DNA of 64,000 nt from Hyphomicrobiales bacterium (GCA_900472175.1 UCHD01000002.1:1-64000); one strand, 5' to 3'; counted from the first letter of the stretch, positions 48,637-59,006 are shown. Made by a program: numbers and translations. Notes: generated from the sequence alone by a model not told the origin.

Positions 48637-50364
48637 TTACTCGACCCGGGCGAGGGCCGATCCGGCGTTGACGTAGGCGCCTTCTGCAGCCTTGATGCGC
48701 AGCACGCCGGAGCGCGCCGAGAGGATCTGCGTTTCCATCTTCATCGCTTCCATCACGGCGATCAGGTCGCCCTCTTTCACAGTGTCGCCATCGTTGCATT
48801 TCCAGGCCTGCAACGTGCCCGAAATGGGAGCTGCGACAGTGGAGGCGTCCTCGACATTCGCCGTTGCTGCCGGACCGGAATCCTGTCCTTTCAAGCCGCC
48901 GAGGCCGGCCAGCAGCGCGGCTGGAATGCCGAGCGCATGGCGTTTGCCGTCGATCTCGACATGAGTGCGGATTAGCGATGTGTCGGCACCCGGAGCGGGC
49001 CGGGTTTCGGCTGCCAGGGTGTCTGCGAAATCGGTTTCGATCCAGCGCGTATGAACCTTGAAGCCGTCGTCGCCAATGAAGTCGGGAGCGTCCATCGCGG
49101 CGCGGTGGAACGGCAGAACCGTCGCGATGCCTTCGATCTTGAACTCCTGGAGTGCCCGGCGCGCGCGTGTCATCGCCTGCTCGCGGGTGGCGCCGGTGAC
49201 GATCAGCTTCGCCATCAGCGAATCGAACGTGCCGGGAATGGTCGAGCCGGAGACGACGCCGCTGTCGAGACGCACGCCGGGGCCGGATGGAGCGTCGAAT
49301 GTCGTAATGGTGCCGGGCGTCGGCAGGAAGCCGCGGCCGGGATCTTCGGCATTGATGCGGAATTCGATCGAGTGGCCGCGCGGGGCGGGCGTCTCGGTGA
49401 CCAGCAGCGGCAGGCCGTCGGCGATGCGGAACTGTTCGATCACAAGGTCGATGCCGGTGGTCTCTTCGGTGACGGGATGTTCGACCTGCAGGCGGGTATT
49501 GACCTCGAGGAAGGAGATCGTGCCATCGACGCCGAGCAGAAATTCGACCGTACCGGCGCCGGAATAGCCGGCGGCGGCGCAGATCTTTTTTGCGGCATCG
49601 TGGATCGACTGGCGCTGCGCGTCGCTGAGGAAGGGAGCGGGGGCCTCTTCGATGAGCTTCTGGTTGCGCCGTTGCAGCGAACAATCGCGGGTGCCAAGCA
49701 CCAGGACGTTACCGTGTTTGTCGGCGATCACCTGTGCCTCGATATGGCGCGGACGGTCGAGGAAACGTTCGAGGAAACATTCGCCGCGGCCAAAGGCGGC
49801 CTTGGCTTCACGCACGGCCGACTCGTAGAATTCGGCAATGTCTTCCATTTTCCAAGCGACCTTGATCCCGCGCCCACCACCGCCGTGGGCGGCCTTGATC
49901 GCGACCGGAAGGCCGAATTTTTCGGCAAAGGCAATAACCTCGGCTGCCGTTTCGACAGGACCGTCGCTGCCGGCCACCAATGGCGCACCGACGCTCTTGG
50001 CGATCCGCCGTGCTTCCACCTTGTCGCCGAGCATTTCGATGACGTGTGGGTCGGGGCCGATCCAGATCAGGCCGGCATCGATAACCGCACGGGCAAATTC
50101 TGCCCGTTCGGACAGGAAGCCGTAGCCCGGATGCACGGCGTCGGCGCCGGAGCGCTTGGCGATGCCGATCAGCTTTTCGATGTCGAGATAGGTTTCCGCC
50201 GGCCGGCTGCCGGAAAGCCCATAGGCCTCGTCGGCCAGCTGGACAAACAGCGCGTCCATGTCCGGATCGGCATAGACAGCAACCGAGCCGATGCCATGGT
50301 CGCGGCAGGCGCGGATGATGCGGACGGCGATTTCGCCACGGTTGGCAATCAGCACTTTTTTCAT
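48637..50364 (-). CDS. biotin carboxylase fused to biotin carboxyl carrier domain
   Basis: A 575-residue biotin-dependent carboxylase subunit. The N-terminal biotin carboxylase half opens [15 protein letters not shown] and has the glycine-rich [28 protein letters not shown] and FLEVNTR motifs. The C-terminal biotinyl domain has [10 protein letters not shown], with the biotin lysine at about residue 542. AGGA lies before ATG 50364; an in-frame start at 50403 adds little. It neighbours a KipI-KipA fusion, which is related to the carboxyltransferase part of urea carboxylase. Together they have all the urea carboxylase modules. Confidence 0.9.
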   Translation of the reverse strand: MKKVLIANRGEIAVRIIRACRDHGIGSVAVYADPDMDALFVQLADEAYGLSGSRPAETYLDIEKLIGIAKRSGADAVHPGYGFLSERAEFARAVIDAGLIWIGPDPHVIEMLGDKVEARRIAKSVGAPLVAGSDGPVETAAEVIAFAEKFGLPVAIKAAHGGGGRGIKVAWKMEDIAEFYESAVREAKAAFGRGECFLERFLDRPRHIEAQVIADKHGNVLVLGTRDCSLQRRNQKLIEEAPAPFLSDAQRQSIHDAAKKICAAAGYSGAGTVEFLLGVDGTISFLEVNTRLQVEHPVTEETTGIDLVIEQFRIADGLPLLVTETPAPRGHSIEFRINAEDPGRGFLPTPGTITTFDAPSGPGVRLDSGVVSGSTIPGTFDSLMAKLIVTGATREQAMTRARRALQEFKIEGIATVLPFHRAAMDAPDFIGDDGFKVHTRWIETDFADTLAAETRPAPGADTSLIRTHVEIDGKRHALGIPAALLAGLGGLKGQDSGPAATANVEDASTVAAPISGTLQAWKCNDGDTVKEGDLIAVMEAMKMETQILSARSGVLRIKAAEGAYVNAGSALARVE

Positions 50365-50407
50365 GGGTTCTATCCTCATTGTCCTTGTTCGGCCGGGCAT
50401 CACGATA

Positions 50408-52009
50408 TCAGGCGTTGGCAGGCTTGATATCGGCGAAGGCCGTCACGGGCCGGAAGCGGATTTTTGCATTGACCGGAATCTGCCCGGCGAGATCGAGATG
50501 GTATTCGGCGACGGTCCCGATCACGGGATAGCCACCCGTCAGCGGATGGTCGGCAAGGAACAGCACCGGCTGGCCGCTATGCGGAACCTGGATGGCGCCA
50601 GTGGCCGTACCTTCGCTTGGCAGTTCCGCCTTGTCCTTGCGCTCCAGCGGCACGTCGCCGGACAGGCGGATGCCGACGCGGTTCGATTGTGGCGTCATCG
50701 TCCAGAGCTGCCCGGAAAGCGTGGCGATCCCGGCTTCGGTGAACCAGTCGCTGCGCGGCCCCATCACAACGTCGAGCGTCACCGTCTCGCCGGAGGCCGG
50801 ATGCTCGAAGGCGGGCGCTTCGGTGAGCGAGACGGGCTCCAGCCCCTTCGTTTCGGTCTCGATGGTCAAGACGGCGCCTGCGATCACTGGGTCCGGCCCG
50901 ACAATGGCGAGCGTATCGGTGGAGGCACTGCCAAGCACTGGCTTCACGGCAAAGCCGCCGCGGATTGCGAGATAACTGCGCATGCCTTTCGGTGCCTGGC
51001 CGAGCGTCACAACGTCTCCCGGCTCCAGCGCGATCGGCTGATAGGTTTCAGCCGTCTGAACATTACCCGCAGCATCGCAGACAAGGATAGGACAGGGGGC
51101 GCCGGTAATGCCGAGCACCGCGCGGCCGGTGATCTCGAAGGAGAAACCGCCGAGCGTGATTTCGAGACAAGCGAAATCGACTGGATTGCCGACAACGCGA
51201 TTGGCGGCCTTAAGCGCACCGAGGTCGAGCGCGCCGGACGCCGAGACACCCTGTCCGGTCTGGCCGAACCGGCCGAGATCCTGAAACAGTGCCGGCATCG
51301 GGGCCGCCAGCACCTTCAGCGTCAGCGCATCGGCTGCCTGGGGCAGCGCCGGCTCTGCGGACGGTTTGGCGGCAGCTGCAGAGATCGTCGCCTTGGTCTT
51401 CGAGAGGTCGGTGAAACGCACCCGGTAACCCGGCTGAAACAGTGCCGGCGGATCGCGCGACAAGTCCCACATCTTTTCCGGCGTCGTGCCGATGATCTGC
51501 CAGCCGCCGGGGCTTGCCTGCGGATAGACGCCGGAGAAGGCGCCCGCGAGCGCGACGGAACCGGCCGGTATTTTCGTACGCGGGCTCTGGCGGCGCGGCA
51601 CCTGCAGGGCGGGATCGCCGCCGACGAGATAGCCAAAGCCAGGCGCAAAACCGCAGAAGGCGACGGTGAATTCGCTTTCGGTGTGGCGGCGGATAACCTC
51701 TTCGACCGGCAGGCCGGTCAGCTCAGCCACGTCCGCCAGATCCTCGCCATTATAATTGACGGGGATTTCGACGCATTTGTCGGATGGCGCGATGCGGGCG
51801 GAGAGGTCGCGTGTGCTAATTGCCCCGGCAAGTCTTTCGGCCGTCAGCTTTTCCGGCCGGAAGCGGATCATCAAGGTACGGGCGGCAGGCACCATGTCTT
51901 CGATGCCGTCAACCGGATCGGCTTGAAGCGAGGCAAACAGCGCCAGCGTCTCGTCGAGATCGGCGAGTTCGACAAGCAAGACTGTCAGGCTGACGGGTAG
52001 AAAACGCAT
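50408..52009 (-). CDS. KipI-KipA fusion (PxpB-PxpC / biotin-dependent carboxyltransferase-like)
   Basis: A 533-residue protein. The first ~225 residues match KipI/PxpB ([34 protein letters not shown]). The rest matches KipA/PxpC ([45 protein letters not shown]). PxpABC opens 5-oxoproline with ATP. The same fold is the carboxyltransferase of urea carboxylase. The start at 52009 has GAGGTT and lies just downstream of the DUF1445 gene; an in-frame extension to 52288 is inside that gene and rejected. Confidence 0.9.
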   Translation of the reverse strand: MRFLPVSLTVLLVELADLDETLALFASLQADPVDGIEDMVPAARTLMIRFRPEKLTAERLAGAISTRDLSARIAPSDKCVEIPVNYNGEDLADVAELTGLPVEEVIRRHTESEFTVAFCGFAPGFGYLVGGDPALQVPRRQSPRTKIPAGSVALAGAFSGVYPQASPGGWQIIGTTPEKMWDLSRDPPALFQPGYRVRFTDLSKTKATISAAAAKPSAEPALPQAADALTLKVLAAPMPALFQDLGRFGQTGQGVSASGALDLGALKAANRVVGNPVDFACLEITLGGFSFEITGRAVLGITGAPCPILVCDAAGNVQTAETYQPIALEPGDVVTLGQAPKGMRSYLAIRGGFAVKPVLGSASTDTLAIVGPDPVIAGAVLTIETETKGLEPVSLTEAPAFEHPASGETVTLDVVMGPRSDWFTEAGIATLSGQLWTMTPQSNRVGIRLSGDVPLERKDKAELPSEGTATGAIQVPHSGQPVLFLADHPLTGGYPVIGTVAEYHLDLAGQIPVNAKIRFRPVTAFADIKPANA

Positions 52010-52016
52010 CGGAACC

Positions 52017-52823
52017 TCAGGCGTGATAAGCGGAATCAGGGATATCAGTGATGAACATATGACCCGGTGCATGGGTGATGGCAAACGGAACACCGGACGC
52101 CATGACGGCTGCCTGCGGGGTGACGCCGCAAGCCCAGAAGACCGGGATTTCACCTGGCTCGATCCGCACCGGATCACCGAATTCCGGCTTGGCGAGATCC
52201 TTGATGCCGATCTCCTCCGGGGCGCCGATATGCACCGGCGCGCCATGCACCGACGGGAAGCGGCCGGAAATCGTCGCCGCATCGGCAACGCGCGAAGCGG
52301 GGATCGGCCGCATCGACACGACCATGTTGCCGTGCAGGCGCCCGGCCGGGCGGCAAGGCGTATTGGTCAGATACATCGGCACATTGGACTTGTCGGTGAT
52401 GTGGCGGATCTCGATACCGGCTTCCGCCATCGGTGTCTCGAAGGTGAAGCTGCAGCCGATCAGAAAGCTGACGAGATCGGGATGCTCGGCCCAGGCGGCG
52501 CGCGCATCGGCGGTTTCTTCGGCCAGCTTGCCATTGCGCCAGATGCGGTAGAGCGGAATATCGGTGCGCAGGTCGGCGCCGGGGGCGAGCAAAGTGGCAT
52601 GCGAGCCGGGATCGGACACGTCGAGGACCGGGCAAGCCTTCGGATTGCGCTGCGCATACAGCAGGAAATCAAATGCCCAGTCGCGCGGCAAAACGATCAT
52701 GTTGGCCTGGGTGAAGCCCGGCGCGACGCCCGAAGTCGGCTCGACTGCGCCTGCGCGATAACGCTCGCGGGCGAGGCGCGCCTGTTCGGCATTCACGTGG
52801 TGGAGATGGTCTATCGCGATCAT
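52017..52823 (-). CDS. DUF1445 putative hydro-lyase (YcsI / D-glutamate cyclase-like)
   Basis: A 268-residue protein. It has [40 protein letters not shown] and the C-terminal [14 protein letters not shown], characteristic of the DUF1445 (YcsI) family, which includes mammalian D-glutamate cyclase. In this locus it could interconvert D-glutamate and 5-oxo-D-proline, feeding the PxpABC-like enzyme. GGGAGGAA precedes ATG 52823. Confidence 0.86.
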   Translation of the reverse strand: MIAIDHLHHVNAEQARLARERYRAGAVEPTSGVAPGFTQANMIVLPRDWAFDFLLYAQRNPKACPVLDVSDPGSHATLLAPGADLRTDIPLYRIWRNGKLAEETADARAAWAEHPDLVSFLIGCSFTFETPMAEAGIEIRHITDKSNVPMYLTNTPCRPAGRLHGNMVVSMRPIPASRVADAATISGRFPSVHGAPVHIGAPEEIGIKDLAKPEFGDPVRIEPGEIPVFWACGVTPQAAVMASGVPFAITHAPGHMFITDIPDSAYHA

Positions 52824-52845
52824 TGTGTTCCTCCCGGAATGCCCG

Positions 52846-53610
52846 TCAGGCCGAAAGAAATGACTGGACGGTGATGCCGTCGGCCTCGAAGGCGCGGCGG
52901 ATTTCCTGTGCGATGGCGACGGCACCCGGGCTGTCGCCATGGACGCAGATCGACTGCGCGTCGATCTTGATGGTCGAACCGTCGATCGCTTCCAGCGTGC
53001 CCTCATGGGCAAGCTGCAGCATGCGGCGGGCGATCAGTTGCGTATCGTGCAGGACGGAACCCTGTTCGCGGCGCGACACGAGCTGTCCGTCCGGCGTATA
53101 GGCGCGGTCGGCAAAGGCTTCGGCGACGGTCTTCAGACCGGATGCCTGAGCGAGTTTGAGGATCGGGGCGTTGGCAAGGCCCATCAGGACGAGTGTAGGA
53201 TCGATCGCCTTGATGGCATCGATCACGGCCTGCCCCTGCTTGGCGTCATGGGCGATGCGGTTGTAGAGGGCGCCATGCGGCTTGACATAGCCGACGGTCA
53301 CGCCGGCGGCTGCGGCCATGCCCTTCAGGGCGCCGATCTGGTAGATGACGTCGGCGATCAGTTCGCCGCTGGTCACATCCATGTCGCGCCGGCCGAAGCC
53401 GACGCGATCGGGATAGGAGACATGCGCACCGATCGAAACACCCTTTTCAGCTGCGGCCTTGACGGTCTTCCAGATACCGGCGGGGTCGCCGGCATGGAAA
53501 CCGCAGGCGACGTTGGCGCTGGAAACGATGGCGAGCATTGTTTCGTCGTCGCCCATGCGCCAGGCGCCGTAGCTTTCACCGAGATCGCTGTTCAGATCGA
53601 TGGCAGTCAT
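52846..53610 (-). CDS. pxpA: 5-oxoprolinase subunit A (LamB/YcsF family)
   Basis: A 254-residue PxpA. The start [20 protein letters not shown], the [15 protein letters not shown] motif, [10 protein letters not shown] and [13 protein letters not shown] match the family. With PxpB and PxpC it hydrolyses 5-oxoproline to glutamate with ATP. GAGGAGGATAAAC before ATG 53610 is a strong ribosome site; in-frame upstream codons belong to the NRAMP gene. Confidence 0.93.
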   Translation of the reverse strand: MTAIDLNSDLGESYGAWRMGDDETMLAIVSSANVACGFHAGDPAGIWKTVKAAAEKGVSIGAHVSYPDRVGFGRRDMDVTSGELIADVIYQIGALKGMAAAAGVTVGYVKPHGALYNRIAHDAKQGQAVIDAIKAIDPTLVLMGLANAPILKLAQASGLKTVAEAFADRAYTPDGQLVSRREQGSVLHDTQLIARRMLQLAHEGTLEAIDGSTIKIDAQSICVHGDSPGAVAIAQEIRRAFEADGITVQSFLSA

Positions 53611-53621
53611 GTTTATCCTCC

Positions 53622-54887
53622 TCAGGTGGCCGGCGACAGCAGGGCGAAGATCGGGCCGATCGACTTGTAGCCCATGTACCAGGTGAGCGCGCAAGCCAGG
53701 ACGCCGAGCACCAGCAGCCAGCGCGGATAGCGGTAGCCGGCCATGAGGTCGGACCGTGCCCAGGCGGCGTAGATGAAGATCGACAGGCCGATGGGCAGGA
53801 TCAGGCCGTTGAGACCGCCAACGAAGACCAGCATCTGCGCCGGAGGCGTGGTGATGATCACGTAGAAGAACAGCGAGACGGCGATGAAGATCACGGTCGC
53901 TATGTTGCGCGCGCGTTCGCTGATGTCCTTCTTGAAGACGGTGATGAACGAGACCGAAGTATAGGCGGCGCCGATCACCGAGGTGATGGCGGCAAACCAC
54001 AGAACGGCGCCGAAGATGCGGTAGCCAGTCTCGCCCGCAGCCGCCTGGAAGGCCTGCGCCGCCGGGTTGGCGCCCTTGCCGGATACGTCGATGACGACAC
54101 CGCTGGCGACCACACCGAGAATGGCCAGGAAAAGCACGTAGCGCATCAGGCCGGTGACGGCGATACCGGTCAAGGCTGCCCGATTGACGGCGCCAAGGTT
54201 CTCGATGCCGACCGTGCCCTTGTCGAGCAGACGGTGGGCGCCGGAATAGGTGATGTAGCCGCCGACCGTGCCGCCGACAATGGTGGTGATCGTGGCGAAA
54301 TCAATGGTGGAGGGCAGGAAGGTCTGGAACAGCGCATCGCCGACCGGTGGAGCAGAGACGATCGCAACATAGAGTGTCAGCAGGATCATCAGGATGCCAG
54401 CGACGACGATCAGCCGGTCGATGGCAACGCCTGCACGCTTCGAGCTGAAGATGCCGATGGCGATCAGTGCGCTGATGGCGCCGCCCCATTTGGGATCAAG
54501 GCCCATCATGGCGTTGAGGCCGAGGCCCGAGCCGCCAATATTGCCGATGTTGAAGAACAGGCCGCCGACGATGACGAGAACGGCCAGCAGGTAACCGGTG
54601 CCGGGGATGGCGGCATTGGCAATGTCGGACGCGCGCATCTTGGTGAGCGTCACGATCCGCCAGATGTTCAGCTGTACGACGAAATCGATGAGAATGGAGG
54701 CAAGAATCGCGAAGGCGAACGCAGCGCCGAGCTTGCTTGTGAAGGTGGCCGTCTGGGTGATGAAGCCCGGGCCGATGGCAGATGTTGCCATCAGAAAGAT
54801 TGCGGCGACGAGCGCGGCACGCCGCGACTTGGTCGACATTCCGGCGGGCGGAGCCGCCTTGTTGGGTGAAATAGCTGACTGTTCCAT
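53622..54887 (-). CDS. NRAMP-family transporter lacking canonical metal motifs
   Basis: A 421-residue carrier with about eleven spans. In the first span the usual DPGN is replaced by GPGF ([15 protein letters not shown]). In the sixth-span region the usual MPH is replaced ([14 protein letters not shown]). Both motifs supply metal ligands in true NRAMP divalent-metal transporters. B. subtilis YcsG, of the same family, lies in an operon with ycsF, ycsI and kipIA homologues. The likely role here is import of 5-oxoproline or a related organic compound rather than metal. First gene of the operon. Confidence 0.86.
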   Translation of the reverse strand: MEQSAISPNKAAPPAGMSTKSRRAALVAAIFLMATSAIGPGFITQTATFTSKLGAAFAFAILASILIDFVVQLNIWRIVTLTKMRASDIANAAIPGTGYLLAVLVIVGGLFFNIGNIGGSGLGLNAMMGLDPKWGGAISALIAIGIFSSKRAGVAIDRLIVVAGILMILLTLYVAIVSAPPVGDALFQTFLPSTIDFATITTIVGGTVGGYITYSGAHRLLDKGTVGIENLGAVNRAALTGIAVTGLMRYVLFLAILGVVASGVVIDVSGKGANPAAQAFQAAAGETGYRIFGAVLWFAAITSVIGAAYTSVSFITVFKKDISERARNIATVIFIAVSLFFYVIITTPPAQMLVFVGGLNGLILPIGLSIFIYAAWARSDLMAGYRYPRWLLVLGVLACALTWYMGYKSIGPIFALLSPAT

Positions 54888-55276
54888 GAACCCTCTCTTG
54901 ATTTGCAGGTGCCCTCAAATTCCCAGGCAGGCCCGCATCAATTTTATTGACAGCCGCAACCTCGCCGCATTTCACAATTCTGTCAATATTGTTCAACGAT
55001 TATTATTTCATCGTTCCATCATATTGTTGAAATGTTGAGCTTTTCATATGTGGCCCGGGGGGAGATATGTTCTGTTTATCCGCATTCCGGTTCAGTCGCC
55101 GTGCATCGCAGCCGCAGTATAGCAAAGCTGGACTGCGGAATCTCACTGTGGCCGTCTTGTGGACCCGCAGACTATCACTCCTATCGGGGTGATCGGCGCA
55201 AACCCCATTTCCAAGGGAAGAAAACCACGATAACGGTCAACAATGAGATGCTGACTGCTTCGAATGAAAGACGTGT
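54888..55276. other. divergent promoter region of the NRAMP operon and its GntR gene
   Basis: 389 bases. The AT-rich centre (54975-55035) carries repeated TTGTT(C/G)AA motifs and an inverted AACGAT/ATCGTT pair, listed separately. Plus-strand ORFs here are not convincing. Confidence 0.5.
54984..55031. promoter_or_regulatory. cluster of ATATTGTT(C/G)AA motifs
   Basis: CAATATTGTTCAAC is at 54984-54997 and ATATTGTTGAA at 55021-55031, two related motifs about 35 bases apart. AACGAT (54995-55000) and ATCGTT (55010-55015) form an inverted repeat between them. They are candidate sites for the adjacent FCD-type GntR regulator. Confidence 0.42.
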
Positions 55277-55945
55277 ATGACTGACCAGGACATGACATCC
55301 GCACTCGCGCCCCGCCTGGCGGAAGCGATCCGCAACAAGCTTATCGCCGGCGAACTCAAGCCAGGCCATCGCCTGTCGGAAGTAAAGTTGAGCGCCGATC
55401 TGCAGGTTTCCCGCAATTCGCTGCGCGAAGCATTCCGTCTTCTGACCAAGGAAGGCCTTTTGCGTCACGAACCGAACCGTGGCGTCTTCGTTGCCATTCC
55501 CAGTATGGCCTCGATCATCGATATCTACCGGGTGCGCCGCGTCATCGAGTGCCGGGCCGTGGCGCAGGCCTACCCGAAGCATCCTGCAGTCGGCCGCATG
55601 CGCGCCGCCGTTGAGGAGGCGCGCTCAGCCAGCGCCAGGAGCGACTGGGGAACGGTCGGCAGCGCCAACATGGTCTTCCATGCGGCGATCGTCGATCTCG
55701 CCGACAGCGAGCGCCTCAACGCGTTCTATCTGCAGATTGCTGCGGAACTGCGCCTGAGTTTTGGGCTTCTCGATAGTCCCGAGCTTCTGCACGCGCCCTA
55801 TATCGAGCTGAACGCCGCCATCGTCGAGAAACTCGACGCCGGCGAGATGCAGGAGGCCGCCGTCGCGCTGGAGGCGTATCTGCTGCAATCGGAGCGCACC
55901 GTCCTTGCAGCCTTTTCGCGCATTCCCGACAAGGGAAAAGCCTGA
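55277..55945 (+). CDS. GntR-family regulator, FCD type
   Basis: A 222-residue regulator with winged helix (LSADLQVSRNSLREAFRLLT) and FCD domain (NMVFHAAIVDLA). It is divergent from the NRAMP-pxpA-DUF1445-kipIA-biotin carboxylase operon and is its likely local regulator, in the place that KipR (IclR family) holds in Bacillus. GAAAGACGTGT precedes the ATG. Confidence 0.88.
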   Translation: MTDQDMTSALAPRLAEAIRNKLIAGELKPGHRLSEVKLSADLQVSRNSLREAFRLLTKEGLLRHEPNRGVFVAIPSMASIIDIYRVRRVIECRAVAQAYPKHPAVGRMRAAVEEARSASARSDWGTVGSANMVFHAAIVDLADSERLNAFYLQIAAELRLSFGLLDSPELLHAPYIELNAAIVEKLDAGEMQEAAVALEAYLLQSERTVLAAFSRIPDKGKA

Positions 55946-56150
55946 ACCGCGTAGCTGTTCCGAAATCGGTCACACTTGATCCAGAACGGGATCGCTTGTC
56001 TGCCTATTAACGCCGCTTGATGGTTTCGTGCGCGCCATCCCGATCCTGATGTGGGGATCCGGCAGTCTGCTGTAGCTTGTGTGCACTGCGGCATCGCTCT
56101 CGTTTTCTGTTGCCGCAGGCCATTGCCAGCAGGCCAGACAGGAGATGATC

Positions 56151-57542
56151 ATGCGAAAAACCGTTTTGAATGCCGTTGGGCAAACTCTGTTCTACAGCGA
56201 CAGCTCGACCGGCTTTTTCTCCGCAACCGGCTCCGGCCCGGTGCTGAAGGGAACGGCGGGCAACGATTCCATGTGGGGTGACAGCGCCGTCAATGTCACG
56301 ATGACCGGCGGCACGGGTGATGACATCTATTACCTCTATTCGGCGATCAACCGCGCCTATGAGACGGCAGGTGAGGGGGTCGACACGATCAGCACCTGGA
56401 TGAGCTACACTCTGCCGGACAATTTCGAGAACCTGACCGTCACCGGCGATCTGCGCTATGCCTTCGGAAATGCCGGCGACAACATCATCAAGGGTGCGTC
56501 CGGCCGTCAGACCCTGGACGGCCGAGGCGGCAATGATGTGCTTACCGGCGGTTCAGGCGCGGATACATTCATTTTTACCAAGGGGAACGGCAGCGACCTG
56601 ATCACGGATTTCGAGGCTGCAGATATCGTTCGGCTGAATGACTATTCGCTGACATCCTTTGATCAGGTTCTCGCGCATGCAACGCAGGAAGGCGCGCATC
56701 TGAGGCTCGATCTCGGCGATGGCGAAAGCCTGGTGTTTGCCGATACGGCCAAGGCCGATCTGAGTGCGGACCAGTTCGAGCTGAGTCTCGACCGTTCAGC
56801 CCTGACGCAGACATTCGGCGACAATTTCAATACGCTCCGGCTGATGAACGGGACGCAGGGTGTCTGGGAGGCAAAATACTGGTGGGCGCCGGAGAAGGGC
56901 GCCACGTTGACGGGCAATGGCGAGCTTCAGTGGTACGTCAATCCCCGTTATGCGCCGACATCCGAAAGCAATCCGTTTTCCGTCAGCGACGGCGTGCTGA
57001 CGATCACGGCGGAAAAAACGCCCGATGCGATCAGCGGCGAGGTCAATGGGTACGACTACACGTCCGGCATGCTGACGACGCACGCCTCTTTCTCGCAGAC
57101 CTATGGCTATTTCGAAATCCGTGCCGACATGCCGGAGGATAAAGGCGTGTGGCCGGCTTTCTGGCTGCTTCCGGAAGACGGCTCCTGGCCGCCGGAACTG
57201 GATGTCGTCGAAATGCGCGGTCAGGATCCCAATACCGTGCATGTGACGGTTCACTCGAACGAAACCGGGAAGAAAACGTCTGTTGCCACCGCCGTCAGCG
57301 TCTCCGATACGCAAGGGTTTCATACTTACGGCGTCCTGTGGCAGGAGGAGGAGATCGTCTGGTACATCGATGATGTTGCCGTTGCACGCGCCGATACGCC
57401 ATCCGATATGCACAAGCCGATGTATATGCTTGTCAATCTTGCGGTCGGCGGCATGGCCGGCGCGCCCACGGACGGATTGCCGAACGGTTCCGAAATGAAG
57501 ATCGACTATATCCGCGCCTATACGCTGGACGATCTGGCCTGA
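56151..57542 (+). CDS. exsH: RTX endo-1,3-1,4-beta-glycanase, GH16 (ExsH-like)
   Basis: A 463-residue extracellular glycanase. The N-terminal part has calcium-binding nonapeptide repeats (GGTGDDIYY, GRGGNDVLTGGSGADTF) and no classical signal peptide, as expected of a type I secreted protein. The GH16 domain starts near residue 250 and has the catalytic ELDVVE at 349-354 (Glu349 nucleophile, Glu354 acid/base). ExsH of Sinorhizobium is about the same length and cuts nascent succinoglycan. The partner secretion genes are not in this window. AGGAG fits ATG 56151; ATG 56145 is alternative. Confidence 0.88.
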   Translation: MRKTVLNAVGQTLFYSDSSTGFFSATGSGPVLKGTAGNDSMWGDSAVNVTMTGGTGDDIYYLYSAINRAYETAGEGVDTISTWMSYTLPDNFENLTVTGDLRYAFGNAGDNIIKGASGRQTLDGRGGNDVLTGGSGADTFIFTKGNGSDLITDFEAADIVRLNDYSLTSFDQVLAHATQEGAHLRLDLGDGESLVFADTAKADLSADQFELSLDRSALTQTFGDNFNTLRLMNGTQGVWEAKYWWAPEKGATLTGNGELQWYVNPRYAPTSESNPFSVSDGVLTITAEKTPDAISGEVNGYDYTSGMLTTHASFSQTYGYFEIRADMPEDKGVWPAFWLLPEDGSWPPELDVVEMRGQDPNTVHVTVHSNETGKKTSVATAVSVSDTQGFHTYGVLWQEEEIVWYIDDVAVARADTPSDMHKPMYMLVNLAVGGMAGAPTDGLPNGSEMKIDYIRAYTLDDLA

Positions 57543-57576
57543 CCTCAGCCCTGATGACGTTTCGACGCAGTCGGCA

Positions 57577-58071
57577 TCATTCTTCTGACTCGGTGCCAGC
57601 TGCCTTGAAACGTTCCTCGAACTCGCGCCGGAGGCTGCGCCTTACTTGTGCAGCACGTTCACGGCGTTTGGCGACGCCGGTTTTTGGGCTATAGGCCGGC
57701 ACATTGGTCGGGCGCCCCTCGGCATCGACGGCAACCATCGTGAAATAGCAGGAGTTGGTATGCCGTCGCTCACCGGTGCGGATGGTTTCCGCCTCGACCC
57801 GGATGCCGACCTCCATCGATGTGCGGCCGGCATAGTTGATCGAAGCGCGAAACGTCACCAGTTCGCCGACATGGATCGGCTGACGGAAGACAACCTGATC
57901 GACCGACAGCGTCACGGCATATTCCTGCGAGAAACGGGATGCGCAGGAAAAGGCGACACGGTCGAGAAGGTTGAGCAGCGCGCCGCCGTGAACCTTGCCG
58001 CTGAAATTGGCCATATCGGGCGTCATCAGGACGACCATCTCGAGTTGGCTCGTGTCGTGACCCGTTTCCAA
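57577..58071 (-). CDS. acyl-CoA thioesterase (YciA-like hotdog)
   Basis: A 164-residue hotdog-fold thioesterase. It has MTPDMANFSGKVHGGALLNL for the catalytic loop and YAGRTSMEVGIRVEAE in the second half. It hydrolyses acyl-CoAs of unknown chain length. The long N terminus requires a non-ATG start: TTG 58071 or ATT 58074, the latter near a G-rich stretch. The first internal ATG is at 58038 and gives a protein short of the family start, so I prefer the TTG. Confidence 0.82.
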   Translation of the reverse strand: METGHDTSQLEMVVLMTPDMANFSGKVHGGALLNLLDRVAFSCASRFSQEYAVTLSVDQVVFRQPIHVGELVTFRASINYAGRTSMEVGIRVEAETIRTGERRHTNSCYFTMVAVDAEGRPTNVPAYSPKTGVAKRRERAAQVRRSLRREFEERFKAAGTESEE

Positions 58072-58168
58072 AATGCGCCCCCGTTATATTTCCCGAAATT
58101 CGTGCCGATTATCTACAACGAACCAGCGCTGATCAACCCAACCGCCTCAGGCGTGCGCTCACAACCGC

Positions 58169-58816
58169 TTATTTCGGTGTGTCGGCCGGTTGGCGGATAT
58201 GCAGGGCGATAAGCCGTTTCAGCTCTTCCGCATTCCGTGCTTCCAGTGCATCGATCATCATGTGATGTTCGCGGCCGGATTTTTCGATCCGTGCGCGCGT
58301 CCGCCATTGCGAAACAGGGGCTGACGACGTGCGCTGGCGAATTTCCGAGACAAGATCGACCAGCGCCTGATTGCCGCCCAGCAGCAGCAATTCGCGATGA
58401 AAGGCCAGGTTGGCCTCGTAATGCTCCAGGATCGTCCCTGTCAGCGTCATTTCGTCAAAGTATCTCGCAAGCCCGCGTAACGTGGCGATGCTGTCGGAGG
58501 TTGCGTTGGCGACCATCATGTCGGCAACGGCGGTCTCGAGAATGACACGGATATCACCGACTTCCCTCGCATTGCGGTCGTCCGGCTGGTAAACGTGGTA
58601 GCCGCGATTGGGCACATGAGCAACCAGCCGCTTCTGTGACAGGCGATCGAGCGCGCGGCGGACTTCCGGTCTTGTGCAGTCATATCGCCGCTCCAGGTCG
58701 ATCTGCTTCAGCCAAGTGCCGGCAGGCAGCATACCTGTCAGGATGTCTTGAAGCACAAGTTCGGTCACGTCCCGCTCTTCGGGGCCGGCAGCCGTTTCAC
58801 TTTGAACTTCGCTCAT
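58169..58816 (-). CDS. GntR-family regulator, FCD type
   Basis: A 215-residue regulator. The winged helix includes LERRYDCTRPEVRRALDRLS, and the FCD domain has NLAFHRELLLL, GREHHMMIDAL and LIALHIRQ with the metal histidines. ATG 58816 has AGGAAGAA; the longer frame to 58924 runs into the promoter. It is divergent from the M20 hydrolase-ABC operon and is its likely repressor. Confidence 0.88.
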   Translation of the reverse strand: MSEVQSETAAGPEERDVTELVLQDILTGMLPAGTWLKQIDLERRYDCTRPEVRRALDRLSQKRLVAHVPNRGYHVYQPDDRNAREVGDIRVILETAVADMMVANATSDSIATLRGLARYFDEMTLTGTILEHYEANLAFHRELLLLGGNQALVDLVSEIRQRTSSAPVSQWRTRARIEKSGREHHMMIDALEARNAEELKRLIALHIRQPADTPK

Positions 58817-58924
58817 GAATTCTTCCTGTTGTCCTGGACCGGCGCGGTATGCCCGATCCGTAGTTTTCTTGTAACCGAGTCTCGGCAAATGCAACGCGGA
58901 TGGGCCCTGATTAAAATTATTCAT

Positions 58925-58932
58925 TGGCGCCA
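58925..58932. promoter_or_regulatory. palindrome TGGCGCCA, first copy
   Basis: An 8-bp perfect palindrome (core of ATTGGCGCCA at 58923-58932), about 110 bases upstream of the GntR start. It matches the second copy near 58965; centres are 37 bases apart. Confidence 0.55.
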
Positions 58933-58959
58933 GTTGCGCAATTTATTTTTGTATCATAA

Positions 58960-58971
58960 ATTGGCGCCAAT
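58960..58971. promoter_or_regulatory. palindrome ATTGGCGCCAAT, second copy
   Basis: A perfect 12-bp palindrome 35 bases upstream of the M20 hydrolase ATG. With the first copy it forms a probable twin operator for the divergent GntR regulator. Confidence 0.6.
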
Positions 58972-59006
58972 ATTGGTAACTATAAGACAAGCGAGTCCCC
59001 AACGCC

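Noticed and set aside
55032-55280. 82-residue plus-strand ORF overlapping the GntR start
   Set aside because: It overlaps the regulatory region and has no recognisable domain or ribosome site.
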